A stretch of 22,569 bases of DNA, taken from assembly GCA_031265535.1 (NCBI GenBank), contig JAISCO010000164.1:1-22569 (forward strand). Reading direction: 5' to 3'. This stretch comes from Spirochaetaceae bacterium (lineage in GTDB: Bacteria; Spirochaetota; Spirochaetia; Treponematales; Breznakiellaceae). A program made the translations under genes and the position numbers. Shown here in pieces: positions 1 to 7,576 of this stretch (position 1 is the stretch's first letter; each line of letters starts with the position of its first letter). The notes beneath the pieces are model-generated. The model was not told the DNA's origin. It made no database searches and saw only the letters and a list, made by a program, of their open reading frames with translations.

Positions 1-415
1 CAACATCGGGAAAGGACATAACGAGGCGATAGTGAGAAGGAGCGTACCGCTTAGCGGATATGTTGATTTTGTCCATATAGCCGAAGAGAGCCGGAAGCAG
101 ATTAAACTGGAAAATCCCGTCATAAAGCAGGATATTGTACTTGAAAAAGCGATAGCGTATACTGTTACATACTGTAAGAGACACGACATACTCAAAGATT
201 TTTTAGAAAACCTGTCCCCGGAGGAGGTAAATATGTTGGCAACTGAATGGAAACTGGAAGACGCCCTGCGCGTCCGTGAGGAAGAAAGCTTACAGAAAGG
301 CCGTCAGGAAGGCATACAGGAAGGCCAGCAGGAAATCCTGAAACTTTTTGACGCGGGCTATTCGGCGGAGGAGATTCGGGAACGGCTGAAAACGGGAGGA
401 ACTCGCTCTAATTAA
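1..415 (+). CDS. Rpn/PDDEXK_2-family putative transposase/nuclease, C-terminal part (5' end outside window)
   Basis: The reading frame is open from base 2 (N-I-G-K-G-H-N-E) to TAA at 413-415, so the gene begins upstream of the window; the GTG at 32 is only an internal codon. It matches residues from about 153 onward of the complete copy at 716-1606 almost codon for codon, including PLSGYVDFVHIAEESRKQI and the ENLSPEEVNML segment. What remains is the region after the nuclease core plus the charged tail rich in Q, E and G (KGRQEGIQEGQQE), typical of the Rpn/T_den_put_tspse family, ending in a short helical YSAEEIRERLK motif. Family members have been linked to RecA-independent recombination and DNA cleavage; here the catalytic part is not visible. 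The gene and its downstream copy are tandem paralogues with divergent tails. Confidence 0.85.
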   Translation, partial: NIGKGHNEAIVRRSVPLSGYVDFVHIAEESRKQIKLENPVIKQDIVLEKAIAYTVTYCKRHDILKDFLENLSPEEVNMLATEWKLEDALRVREEESLQKGRQEGIQEGQQEILKLFDAGYSAEEIRERLKTGGTRSN

Positions 416-715
416 TAATTAAACAGTGCGGAATGAATTTAGTGAGCAGTGAGAAATTAGGAGTGTACCACTCTTCACTCGCCATCATCCCTCCTTCCTA
501 CTTACTTTTTCCTTCTTACCTTCTTATTTTCCCCAGCCCTCTCGCCAGACCGCCTCCCATGCCCTATCGACAGCCGCCCCTCCACTGCCCATCGCCCCTA
601 CCTTACCGAAGGCCGCCCCTTCCTTTTTACTTTTTCCTTCTTACTTCTTTTTTTCGCCCGCCCCCTCGACAGGCCGCCGCTTGTTTTTCCCATCAAACTT
701 CCCCATACTGTTTTC
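416..715. repeat. Intergenic repeat region: 7-nt repeats plus pyrimidine/GC-box repeats
   Basis: No credible gene. On the + strand about 420-465 reads as degenerate 7-mers (AGTGCGG, AATGAAT, TTAGTGA, GCAGTGA, GAAATTA, GGAGTG), the same orientation as the flanking + strand genes. From about 480 it is strongly C/T-rich and carries three degraded copies of a box of the form CCCTATCGACAGCCGCCCCT (about 561, 602 and 664), which recurs at 1687 and around 9600-9740. The upstream side of the next gene has no strong ribosome-binding site. Confidence 0.7.
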
Positions 716-1606
716 ATGTCCGGTATGTACAAAGACAGCCTGTTCCGTTCTCTCTTTAGCAACAAAGAGGCCTTTCTGTCGCTCTATAACGCCGTCAGCG
801 GCTCAAATTACAGCAATGACACGGAAGTTGTCATCAACACGCTGTCCGACACCCTGTTCACCAGCAAGAAAAACGACGTTTCAGGCATTTTTGACAGGAA
901 ACTTGTCGTAGCTGCCGACCAGCAGGCGAGCATAAACGAGAATATGCCGTTCCGCTTCCTGTCGCCTATCGCCCGTTTGTTTGAAAACAGCATAAGCGAC
1001 AGAAACACCGTTTACCGGCAAAGCCTTGTCAAACTGCCGCGCCCCGAATTCATCGTGCTATACAACGGCAGCGCCGCTTATCCTGACAAAACGACTCTGA
1101 AACTGTCCGACGCTTTCGAGCAGGTCGAAGGCAACACCGCCGTCAATCTGGAACTGAAAGTCGAAGTGTATAACATTGGAAAAGGGCACAACGAGGCGAT
1201 AGTGAGAAACAGCGTACCGCTCAGCGGCTATGTTGATTTTGTGCATATAGCCGAAGAGAGCCGGAAGCAGATTAAACTGAAAAATCCCGGCATGAAGCGG
1301 GATATTGTGGTCGAAAAAGCGATAGCGTATACTGTTACGTACTGCAAGGATCACGGCATACTAAATGATTTTTTAGAAAACCTGTCCCCGGAGGAGGTAA
1401 ATATGTTGGCAACTGAATGGAACATGGAAGACGCCCTGCGCGTCCGTGAGGAAGAAAGCTTACAAAGAGGCATACAAATAGGCGAACAGCGAGGCGAACA
1501 AATAGGCGAACAGAGAAAAGCTGCGGAAATCCTGAAACTTTTTGACACGGGATATTCGGCGAAAGAGATCAGGGAACGGCTGAAAGCGGGCGGAACGCCG
1601 CAATAG
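716..1606 (+). CDS. Rpn family recombination-promoting nuclease/putative transposase (PDDEXK_2, T_den_put_tspse type)
   Basis: This 296-residue protein has the full architecture of the family. An N-terminal KDSLFRSLFSNKEAFLSLYN helix region is followed by the PD-(D/E)XK-like core (N53-D54 and strand LVVAADQQASINENMP, 63-78), then the conserved RPEFIVLYNG and LKLSDAFEQ segments, the LELKVEVYNI strand, and a charged tail with G-E-Q repeats (about 250-268). In most relatives I know, the core reads EHQ at the position occupied here by D68-Q-Q70, so the acidic residue is Asp instead of Glu; activity is uncertain. ATG 716 is chosen, with ATG 725 as an alternative; neither has a good Shine-Dalgarno. 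It is a tandem paralogue of the partial gene at 1-415 (offset 1170 nt). These proteins are thought to be DNA endonucleases promoting recombination; the role here is inferred. Confidence 0.88.
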   Translation: MSGMYKDSLFRSLFSNKEAFLSLYNAVSGSNYSNDTEVVINTLSDTLFTSKKNDVSGIFDRKLVVAADQQASINENMPFRFLSPIARLFENSISDRNTVYRQSLVKLPRPEFIVLYNGSAAYPDKTTLKLSDAFEQVEGNTAVNLELKVEVYNIGKGHNEAIVRNSVPLSGYVDFVHIAEESRKQIKLKNPGMKRDIVVEKAIAYTVTYCKDHGILNDFLENLSPEEVNMLATEWNMEDALRVREEESLQRGIQIGEQRGEQIGEQRKAAEILKLFDTGYSAKEIRERLKAGGTPQ

Positions 1607-1745
1607 TTAGGAGTGATGAGTGAGGAATTAGGAGTGCCTGCCCGCTTTCACCCCTCACTAAATCGCCAACTCGTTAGCCGCTCCCATACCCTATCGACAG
1701 CCGCCCCTTTCATTGCTCACTGCTAATTGTTAATTGCTCCCCGCT
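1605..1745. repeat. 7-nt repeats and GC box between converging genes
   Basis: Bases 1607-1635 read TTAGGAGTGATGAGTGAGG and onward, in the + orientation and abutting the stop codon of the upstream + strand gene. Bases 1711-1740 (TCATTGC, TCACTGC, TAATTGT, TAATTGC) are the same repeat in the opposite orientation and contain the stop codon of the - strand gene. A CCCTATCGACAGCCGCCCCT box lies between them (about 1689-1708). Each half therefore follows the coding strand of its own neighbour. Confidence 0.75.
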
Positions 1746-2490
1746 CAAACAGCTTTATCATGTGGCCCGAGGGCTTAAGAAGCGAAAAGAACTGACTGTT
1801 GGCATCCATGTTGAACAAATTGATTTTAGTCTTGACCGATTTTTCTATACGCTCGTAAATATCATCGTATAGCTGGGACGTAATACCGCTGACAGCAAGA
1901 CAGACACCTTCTTTCTTTTCTGCTTGCGGTGATGCCGCTTCCCCAAAAAGATGAACCGCAAAAGCGCCCTCGTTTTTAAGCATCTCTACAACAGCTTCAA
2001 TGTCGGCGCGAAACTCTTCAGGCACGCTGTCATAGAGCGTTTTAACAGGCTTTACCGAAGATTGCGCCGCCGTTTTGAAAAAGGGATGTTCATAAGCATC
2101 AAGGAACGCCTGATGATTTTTATTTTGTACCGAAAACGGAAGACGGATTACAATACCGTGATAAAGAACATCGTCCACACTAAGGATAAAACATAAATCG
2201 CCGTTCATTGCTTTTGACCTGTAAAGTTTCATACTGTAAACCTTGCCGGAATAAATGTGAACAATTTTACGCAGAGAGGGCTTTTCGTTGGAAAAGCGGG
2301 CAATTGCCAACGCGCTTTCAGCCATATCAACAGGTTTTATGTAACACAAGTTGTATTTTTGCCATAGCGTGTTTTTTTTCTCTCCGGGCGGAATAATGCA
2401 TTCAACCAGAAACCGCCGCGCTCCGTCATCCTCCTGCCGGTAAGCCAGCAAAAAAAATTTAACCTCCATGGCGGGAAACCTGCCCTCCAT
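1723..2490 (-). CDS. Unknown protein with possible degenerate nucleotidyltransferase-like C-terminal domain
   Basis: 255 residues if translation begins at ATG 2490; ATG 2469 (MEVKFFLLAYRQE) is an equally good start and would give 248. I do not recognise the N-terminal 150 residues. Residues 160-250 resemble the MNT/nucleotidyltransferase fold: a helix, then AVHLFGEAASP (178-188) where active members have a hydrophobic strand followed by LFGSRA, then a strand CLAVSG where the catalytic D-x-D would lie, and a final INLFNMDANS...LLKPSGHMIKLFE segment like the last strand and helix of that fold. The D-x-D acidic pair is absent, so catalysis is unlikely; it could be a non-catalytic binding domain or a chance likeness. 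No signal peptide. It lies 67 nt downstream of the 2558-3694 gene on the same strand. Its last residues (A-I-N-N) and stop are encoded by the 7-nt repeat array. Confidence 0.7.
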   Translation of the reverse strand: MEGRFPAMEVKFFLLAYRQEDDGARRFLVECIIPPGEKKNTLWQKYNLCYIKPVDMAESALAIARFSNEKPSLRKIVHIYSGKVYSMKLYRSKAMNGDLCFILSVDDVLYHGIVIRLPFSVQNKNHQAFLDAYEHPFFKTAAQSSVKPVKTLYDSVPEEFRADIEAVVEMLKNEGAFAVHLFGEAASPQAEKKEGVCLAVSGITSQLYDDIYERIEKSVKTKINLFNMDANSQFFSLLKPSGHMIKLFERGAINN

Positions 2491-2557
2491 CGGAAATATC
2501 TCTCGTCACTCCTCACTCCTCATTCCTCACTGCTAATTGTTAATTACTAATTTTTCC
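2491..2557 (-). repeat. 7-nt repeat array between two - strand genes
   Basis: From about 2509 the + strand reads TCACTCC TCACTCC TCATTCC TCACTGC TAATTGT TAATTAC, that is AGGAGTGA-type units on the coding strand. It fills almost the whole gap, ending 8 nt from the stop codon of the upstream gene and offering purine-rich Shine-Dalgarno-like sequence before the start of the next. Confidence 0.8.
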
Positions 2558-3694
2558 TTATCCGTCGCTAATAACATCTTCCGGCGCGATGGACAGAGAC
2601 TCGGCAAGATAGCGTATATGCAGCTTCAAAAACGCTTCGCTTGAATCTTTTGTGTTGTAGAACAAACCTTTTTCTTTAACGTAGAAATAGACATACTGTT
2701 TTCCGGTGTCCCTGACGCAGAACAATATGGCGTTTTCAACAGAGTACAGCCGCTTGAAAGCGTCAAGAAATTTTTGGCATATTTGGACACATTCCGGCGA
2801 TAAATCCCTGTTCGCGCCGTTCTCGGAATAAATAGTAAAAGCGTATTTACCGTGAAGAGCGCGGTAAGCCAGACCGCGAAACGCCCTGTCAATATAGCCC
2901 AGAATGCCGTTTAGATAATCGCCGTTAAACGAGGCGTAATTACAGGCGGTAACATAAGGACTGTCTTTTTCGGTGATGTCAAGAATATAATCCGTGTCCA
3001 AAAGAGCCAGCCCCCTATGTTTCCTGTATACCTGTACCATTGTAGTAAACAGATAAAAATCGTGCTTCAAATCGCCTGAGTTTTCAGCGGCGAATACATA
3101 TCCGTCTTTTCCGCCGTTGAATTTAAACTTTAAGCGGTCAAGGTTTCCCCGCACACGGACATTAAAAACACCGCCGTTTTTACAGACGTCTTTGGAAACG
3201 CTGAACCAGCAGGGTATCCCAATATCAACATTCAGCCGCGCCTCTTTTTCACAGACGTTTATTAACGTGGCGCATATATCGTCAACTAAAGATTTAAGAA
3301 AAACGTCTACCTTCCACCCCGTCCATAACGGCGTTGCTTCAGGTGAAGACGGAGTTTTGGGCGGAGACCGGTCGTTTTCGAACCGCAGACCGGTCACTTT
3401 GGCTAAGGTTTCAATGCCGCCGCGTCCGTAAAAAACGCTCTTAACCCACTCCCACTCCCCACGCAGCGCGGCCTTGATCGAGTCATAAGTCCGCACATTT
3501 TCCTTCCCCGCTCCCCTTTCCGCCAACCAGACGGCGGCGCTCTTCACATTTATGACACCCGGCCCCTCGATCTCTATAGACGCTTCCCCGATAGGCATAC
3601 GTGTAATTTTCGTATCCGTAGGCTGTCCGCCTATGTACAAGTTATACACGTCCCCTTCATGCCGGTACTCACAATCAAACGCCTGCAAATTCAT
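2558..3694 (-). CDS. Hypothetical protein, 378 aa, function unknown
   Basis: A clean, well-coded frame starting at ATG 3694, with GGGAG on the coding strand about 10 nt upstream. No signal peptide or membrane segment is visible, so it is probably cytoplasmic. Observable features: an N-terminal beta-rich part with YRHEGDVYNLYIGGQP, a W-rich segment (GEWEWVKSVFYGRGG, about 93-107), a central Lys/Asp-rich beta region (RGNLDRLKFKFNGGKDGYVF), and a C-terminal half of alternating strands and helices (FYVKEKGLFYN near 340). I do not recognise the family. It precedes the 1723-2490 gene with only a repeat-filled gap of 67 nt, so the two are probably co-transcribed and may act together. The region is preceded by repeat arrays rather than a clear promoter. 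Confidence 0.75.
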   Translation of the reverse strand: MNLQAFDCEYRHEGDVYNLYIGGQPTDTKITRMPIGEASIEIEGPGVINVKSAAVWLAERGAGKENVRTYDSIKAALRGEWEWVKSVFYGRGGIETLAKVTGLRFENDRSPPKTPSSPEATPLWTGWKVDVFLKSLVDDICATLINVCEKEARLNVDIGIPCWFSVSKDVCKNGGVFNVRVRGNLDRLKFKFNGGKDGYVFAAENSGDLKHDFYLFTTMVQVYRKHRGLALLDTDYILDITEKDSPYVTACNYASFNGDYLNGILGYIDRAFRGLAYRALHGKYAFTIYSENGANRDLSPECVQICQKFLDAFKRLYSVENAILFCVRDTGKQYVYFYVKEKGLFYNTKDSSEAFLKLHIRYLAESLSIAPEDVISDG

Positions 3695-3711
3695 ACATTC
3701 TTTTCTCCCTC

Positions 3712-3825
3712 ACCCCCAATTGTTAATTGCTCATTCCTAATTGTTAATTGTTACCTCTTCCTTTTTATTTGTTACCTGCTGTCCTCACTCCTCACTACTC
3801 ATTCCTCATTCCTCACTGTCTTGGC
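3712..3825 (-). repeat. 7-nt repeat arrays at a gene junction
   Basis: On the + strand: TAATTGC TCATTCC TAATTGT TAATTGT TACCTCT (about 3723-3757), then TCACTCC TCACTAC TCATTCC TCATTCC TCACTGTC (about 3784-3820). The second array runs into the 3' end of the lipoprotein gene: its stop (3799-3801) and last six codons (T-V-R-N-E-E) are repeat sequence. Seven-base phasing is kept through substitutions. Confidence 0.82.
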
Positions 3826-5958
3826 GTTTCCCAGCGGATTAGGGAACCCATTTGATTGGTCGCCGTCTATACCCGTGGCGCGGACGATTTCTGTGGAGAT
3901 GTCGCCGAAAATGCCGCCGTAAGAGAATATGCCCGTCTGAACTTTGACAAAGCGTATCGTGCCTATATTGGCCTTGCTGCCGTCCGCCCGGATGGCGCGG
4001 GACTTGTCCACCGTCATAGTTTGCCCCCCGTTGGCGTTGTAACCGTCAACATAGCCTGTGAAGCCGGATCCCCATCCCTTGGAGTTTTTAATGGCGGGGC
4101 CGCCCGAAGCCAGTACCGTGCCGGTGTACGTTACCCAGACCCCCTCCGCCGCCTTGTCAACGCCCCAATCGTCCGGCCAGCCTGTTATCATAACGCCGCA
4201 TCTCCCCCTGCTGTCCGTAAAAAAGGTTTTCCCCACCGGCTGCCCGTATTCGTTAACATCGGTGCTGCCCTCGTAGGCAAGATGCTTTATCGCGTAGCGG
4301 CGGACTATGTAGTTTCTCTTAACCGCGTCATCGTCCGCGCTGCCGGTAACTTCGTACCACATCTCGTCCGCAATGTTGTTGCCGTTCCTGTCTTCCTGCA
4401 CCCAGACGATTCCCTCCTCGTGCCAGCCGGAAAAGCCGTTCCCCTGTATCGTTATCTTGGTGGTGGAAGAAGGAATTGACCACATCTCGTAGCCCAGCGC
4501 GGTGCCCAGGCTCCAGCCGTGCCCCGTACCGCCCTTGGTAAACTGCCCGGGGGAAAAGTTTTTAAGCGGCTTACCGCTGACAAAGGGGATTCCGCCGCTG
4601 TCCGTTACCGTTCCGATGAACGAGACAACCTGTGTCGAGGCGCTTTTGGTGATGTTTTTGCCGTCGACAAAGTTCCTGCCGGTAACGGATACGGAAATGT
4701 CGTATGCCCCGGCCCCGGACGGGGTGAAGTACAGGAATTCGCCGTCGGGCGAGCTGGTATACGAACCGCCCGACACCTGCCAGTCGTACGCCGCGCCAAT
4801 ATCGTTGTGGTCCGCGTCGTAACCTATAAGAAAGCGCACCGGCGAGAGAACCAGCGTCTCCCCCTGCAAACAATAGTATTTTCCCGCGCCGCGCCCCCTG
4901 CCTGCGGGGTCTTTGTTGTGGCGCATAAAACCGTAATCGAACCAGAGCTCCGGCTCCGCGTCCGTAAAAAACACTTCCAGCGGGACTTTTACGCCGTCCA
5001 GATTGAGATTGGGATGCTGCATACCCGCCTTTGCGCTGTCGTAATCCGTAACGGCGTCCATGTCCGTGATGTCGTTTTCGGCGCAGCTCAGCGTTACCGT
5101 TTTTCCGTTTGCCGTCTTGACGTTTACCCACAGCCCCGTGATGTTCCCGGTAACGAGCGGTGTCCCCTTTATGAATACCGGCCTGTAGTACCGGCTATAG
5201 TCAGAATCGGCCGGAGACCACCCCGTGTACCCCATTGATGTGTTTATACTGTTCGCCGCAAGCGTTGCGCTTGCCGGAACCTTTACGGTAACAGGAATTT
5301 CGGCGATAGCCATACCGTTCAGGCGCAGGGTAACAGTCTGCGCCCCCCGTTTCCGGCTGTCGTAGCCCTTCACCTGGCACATACTGCCGCCAAAATCCGC
5401 CGTACTGCCGTCCGAGTATGTCCCCCTTATCTGTAAACCGCTCTTGCTAAAATCCTCTTCCAGTTCGTAATTCGTTTTTGACGGCAGACTCAGCAGTTCC
5501 ACCTTGTTAAGCGCCACCGGCGAGTTCGAGATATAGACGGGAAAAGTTTCGGACGGCAAACCCCCGCACTTGACGGCGACCATCACGGGACGGTTGCCGT
5601 CCGACGTGTCCGGCGCTTCTACCGTATAGAGGGAAGAATCAAGGAGTCGGGTAACGGCTTCATCCGGCTCGACACCGGAGCCGGGCGCTTCGTCGTACCC
5701 TATGTACCGGTAATAGACCCCGTTCACCGCAAGCCCCGTTGTGTCGAAAGGCTGCCCCAGCGCGTAGTAAGTGATGTCAGGAGCGGACACTATCTCTATC
5801 GCGGTGAGCTTTTCGTATACCGGAACTTCCGCGTCATCCCCGCCCGCCTCCTCAAATATTTCCTGCTTCTCCGTAATATCGTTTGCCGGCTGCTCGCACC
5901 CCATCAATAACAAACCCGCCGCCGCAATCAATACAAAAACACCCCATTCACTCCTCAC
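3799..5958 (-). CDS. Large surface lipoprotein with Ig-like and PKD-like domains (last gene of riboswitch operon)
   Basis: 719 residues. A signal peptide ends in the lipobox LLMGC with Cys21, so it is predicted to be lipid-anchored. Two Big_3-like domains follow (about 51-145 and 150-228; pattern Y-x-L-x-x-x-F-x-x-x-G-L then YSDGS), a PKD-like domain (about 365-446; YDWQVSGGSY and GAYDISVSVTG), and a C-terminal domain (447-719) with GIVWVQEDRNGNNIADEMWYE. I associate that last pattern with surface proteins encoded in Bacteroidetes cobalamin-uptake loci; this is from memory and needs a search. The only usable in-frame start is GTG 5958, which lies inside a 7-nt repeat array that also supplies AGGAG just upstream; the ATG at 5947 is out of frame. 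It is 31 nt downstream of the preceding gene and shares its cobalamin-riboswitch control. Likely role: binding a ligand at the surface, possibly a cobamide. Confidence 0.85.
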   Translation of the reverse strand: MRSEWGVFVLIAAAGLLLMGCEQPANDITEKQEIFEEAGGDDAEVPVYEKLTAIEIVSAPDITYYALGQPFDTTGLAVNGVYYRYIGYDEAPGSGVEPDEAVTRLLDSSLYTVEAPDTSDGNRPVMVAVKCGGLPSETFPVYISNSPVALNKVELLSLPSKTNYELEEDFSKSGLQIRGTYSDGSTADFGGSMCQVKGYDSRKRGAQTVTLRLNGMAIAEIPVTVKVPASATLAANSINTSMGYTGWSPADSDYSRYYRPVFIKGTPLVTGNITGLWVNVKTANGKTVTLSCAENDITDMDAVTDYDSAKAGMQHPNLNLDGVKVPLEVFFTDAEPELWFDYGFMRHNKDPAGRGRGAGKYYCLQGETLVLSPVRFLIGYDADHNDIGAAYDWQVSGGSYTSSPDGEFLYFTPSGAGAYDISVSVTGRNFVDGKNITKSASTQVVSFIGTVTDSGGIPFVSGKPLKNFSPGQFTKGGTGHGWSLGTALGYEMWSIPSSTTKITIQGNGFSGWHEEGIVWVQEDRNGNNIADEMWYEVTGSADDDAVKRNYIVRRYAIKHLAYEGSTDVNEYGQPVGKTFFTDSRGRCGVMITGWPDDWGVDKAAEGVWVTYTGTVLASGGPAIKNSKGWGSGFTGYVDGYNANGGQTMTVDKSRAIRADGSKANIGTIRFVKVQTGIFSYGGIFGDISTEIVRATGIDGDQSNGFPNPLGNAKTVRNEE

Positions 5959-5989
5959 TCCTCACTCCTCACTCCTCATTCCTAATTGT
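5948..5989 (-). repeat. 7-nt repeat array supplying Shine-Dalgarno and GTG start
   Basis: On the + strand four TCACTCC units, then TCATTCC and TAATTGT. On the coding strand this is AGGAATG followed by repeated AGGAGTG. The array abuts the TAA stop of the upstream gene (5990-5992), and the GTG start of the downstream lipoprotein (5958) is part of one unit, with AGGAG of the neighbouring unit correctly placed before it. Confidence 0.85.
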
Positions 5990-7516
5990 TTAGAACCTCA
6001 TCGCCTTCGCGCTGTGCTTCAACGCTACACCCGCGTGGTACTGGCGCAGAGTTTCGGCAGTCAGGTCTGCGGAGTCTATGTTGTAGCCCCCTATGCGCCC
6101 GTCGCGCACGCCGAGCGGGAAGTAGACATAGCCGGGTCCCTCAATCGGCCCCCATTGGTCGGACGGAGGGGTTGACATATCGGCGGGCCTTTTGTAGTTG
6201 GCGGCACAGGTTACCAGCAGGGCGGAACCGATAAAGAAGTACAGGCGGTCGCTTTTTGCGCTGTCGCCCGTTTCGCAAAGTATATCCAGGAAATAGATGC
6301 CGTAAGGGTTGTCGGCGTCGGGCGAGATGACATTCCCCGAATCCGCCACTTCTATTATCTCGTCGTCTACGGCTTGGAGCAAGGTTAAATCGTTGGCATT
6401 CAGTATCTGTAAAACCGTTGTCTTGTACAGCGTGTAGTTAAAGCCGTTGTAGTTAAGCGAGTTAAAGTTGGCGGTGAGGATGTAGAGCATCCCATCGTCA
6501 TCAGGGCGGTCAGGGGTGGCGAGGGCGCGTATGTCTAAGGTGCCAGCGGAGTTGCCTTTAAGCGCGATGACCGGTACGTCAGTTTTCCAGTTGCTGAAAG
6601 CGAGGATGCGGCAGATATTGGAATCGTCTCCGTTGGTGGCGCCGCCTTTCTGCTGCGGCCCGCCCATCGCGGGAACTAGCAGGTAGGTTACGCCGGCGCT
6701 GGTGGTAATCGGTATAATTTCCACTCCGTTCAGTCCCACGTAAGTCTGCCCGTCGTAGGTTAACCCGCCATACTTATCCGCCTTCAGCCTGACCAAGACG
6801 CTGGGGCTGTAGATTAGTTTTTCGGGATCACCAGGATATTCAGGATCATCCACGCTGACGATGAACAGCGCGAACACATAGCGCTTGCCGTTGGGGGCCT
6901 TTATCGAGATGATAGCCTGCCCCTTTGCGCCTTCGGGCAGGGCGGCGTCCCCGGCGGCTACGGCGGCGGCGCTCACATCAAAGGGCTTTATGGTCAGCGT
7001 GTAGCGGCTATAGTCAACGAGTCCGTTCAGGTCGTCCGTCCCCGCCGTGTAGATGGTTGTAGAAGCGTAGTCGATGATGTGCATAAAGCCCCGCGCCTGC
7101 GCCAGTCCGTGCGGGTTGGTCGCCACAGGCGCGCCGTTCCGGCTGGGGTATTGCAGTATTATATCCCGCGCCAGCACCGCCCAACTGCCGTAGGGCGGCG
7201 TGGGGGCGGCAAGCAATGACCAGGTGGTGTCCTCGCCGTCATGGCCGGACACATCCGTTACCACCTTGGGCAACACGAAGCGGGCCTCGCCGTTATAGAT
7301 GAACGAGCATATCTTGGGGTCCACCACCGTGGAGCGCATCGGAATGTTCGCGTTGCGCGGATTTTCTATTGTGCCTATAGACGGCGGAACGGGCGGGACT
7401 GCATCAGGATCGCCTGCGTCCGCGTCCCGCAGTCCGCGGATAAAGCGTATCGAAGGATGCTCGTACACCTTGTTCAGTACCGAAAACGTGAGCAATAGCT
7501 CTTTGTCAAAACACAT
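5990..7516 (-). CDS. Unrecognised 508-aa beta-rich protein, possibly propeller-like, without signal peptide
   Basis: The start at ATG 7516 is firm: AGGAG lies 7 nt upstream and an in-frame TGA just before it rules out an extension. The protein has no signal sequence or lipobox although its three operon partners are lipoproteins. The sequence is beta-rich with repeated blocks of a strand, a polar turn and a second strand (YVFALFIVSVDD, TYLLVPAMGGPQ, GMLYILTANFNSLNY, RLYFFIGSALLVT), as seen in surface-layer beta-propellers such as YncE/BtuG-like proteins; this is only a pattern impression. Pro/Asp-rich linkers are frequent. It sits between two lipoprotein genes (60 nt after the 7577 gene, 31 nt before the 5958 start). 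If the operon serves cobamide capture, this would be the candidate for a BtuG-like binding protein, but the missing export signal argues for caution or another secretion route. Confidence 0.75.
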   Translation of the reverse strand: MCFDKELLLTFSVLNKVYEHPSIRFIRGLRDADAGDPDAVPPVPPSIGTIENPRNANIPMRSTVVDPKICSFIYNGEARFVLPKVVTDVSGHDGEDTTWSLLAAPTPPYGSWAVLARDIILQYPSRNGAPVATNPHGLAQARGFMHIIDYASTTIYTAGTDDLNGLVDYSRYTLTIKPFDVSAAAVAAGDAALPEGAKGQAIISIKAPNGKRYVFALFIVSVDDPEYPGDPEKLIYSPSVLVRLKADKYGGLTYDGQTYVGLNGVEIIPITTSAGVTYLLVPAMGGPQQKGGATNGDDSNICRILAFSNWKTDVPVIALKGNSAGTLDIRALATPDRPDDDGMLYILTANFNSLNYNGFNYTLYKTTVLQILNANDLTLLQAVDDEIIEVADSGNVISPDADNPYGIYFLDILCETGDSAKSDRLYFFIGSALLVTCAANYKRPADMSTPPSDQWGPIEGPGYVYFPLGVRDGRIGGYNIDSADLTAETLRQYHAGVALKHSAKAMRF

Positions 7517-7542
7517 AATTCACTCCTGTAATATAAAATCTT

Positions 7543-7564
7543 CCTTACCGCCTGCGCGGCAAGG
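7543..7564 (-). promoter_or_regulatory. Intergenic hairpin within the operon
   Basis: Arms CCTTACCGC (7543-7551) and GCGGCAAGG (7556-7564) pair over 9 positions with one mismatch and a 4-base loop. On the - strand transcript it is followed by AAGATTTTATATT, too weak a U-tract for a convincing terminator; it may be an attenuator or mRNA processing/stability element between two operon genes. Confidence 0.55.
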
Positions 7565-7576
7565 TTATAAACAAAT

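Larger units (their letters stand above)
1..1606 (+). repeat. Tandem gene duplication (unit about 1170 bp)
   Basis: Bases 1-360 align with 1170-1560 at an offset of 1170 with scattered substitutions, for example GCGATAGTGAGAA at 26-38 and 1196-1208. The alignment loosens at the Q/E/G repeat tail, where the two copies differ in repeat number. This is a direct duplication of one Rpn-family gene, old enough to have diverged. Confidence 0.85.

Noticed and set aside
433..759. 108-codon frame after the first Rpn-family gene
   Set aside because: It consists of translated pyrimidine-rich and box repeats (poly-Pro/Ser/Leu) and overlaps the start of the second Rpn gene.
3856..5238. Long + strand frames opposite the 719-aa lipoprotein gene
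   Set aside because: Shadow frames without ribosome-binding sites or recognisable domains; the - strand protein has a lipobox and domain structure.
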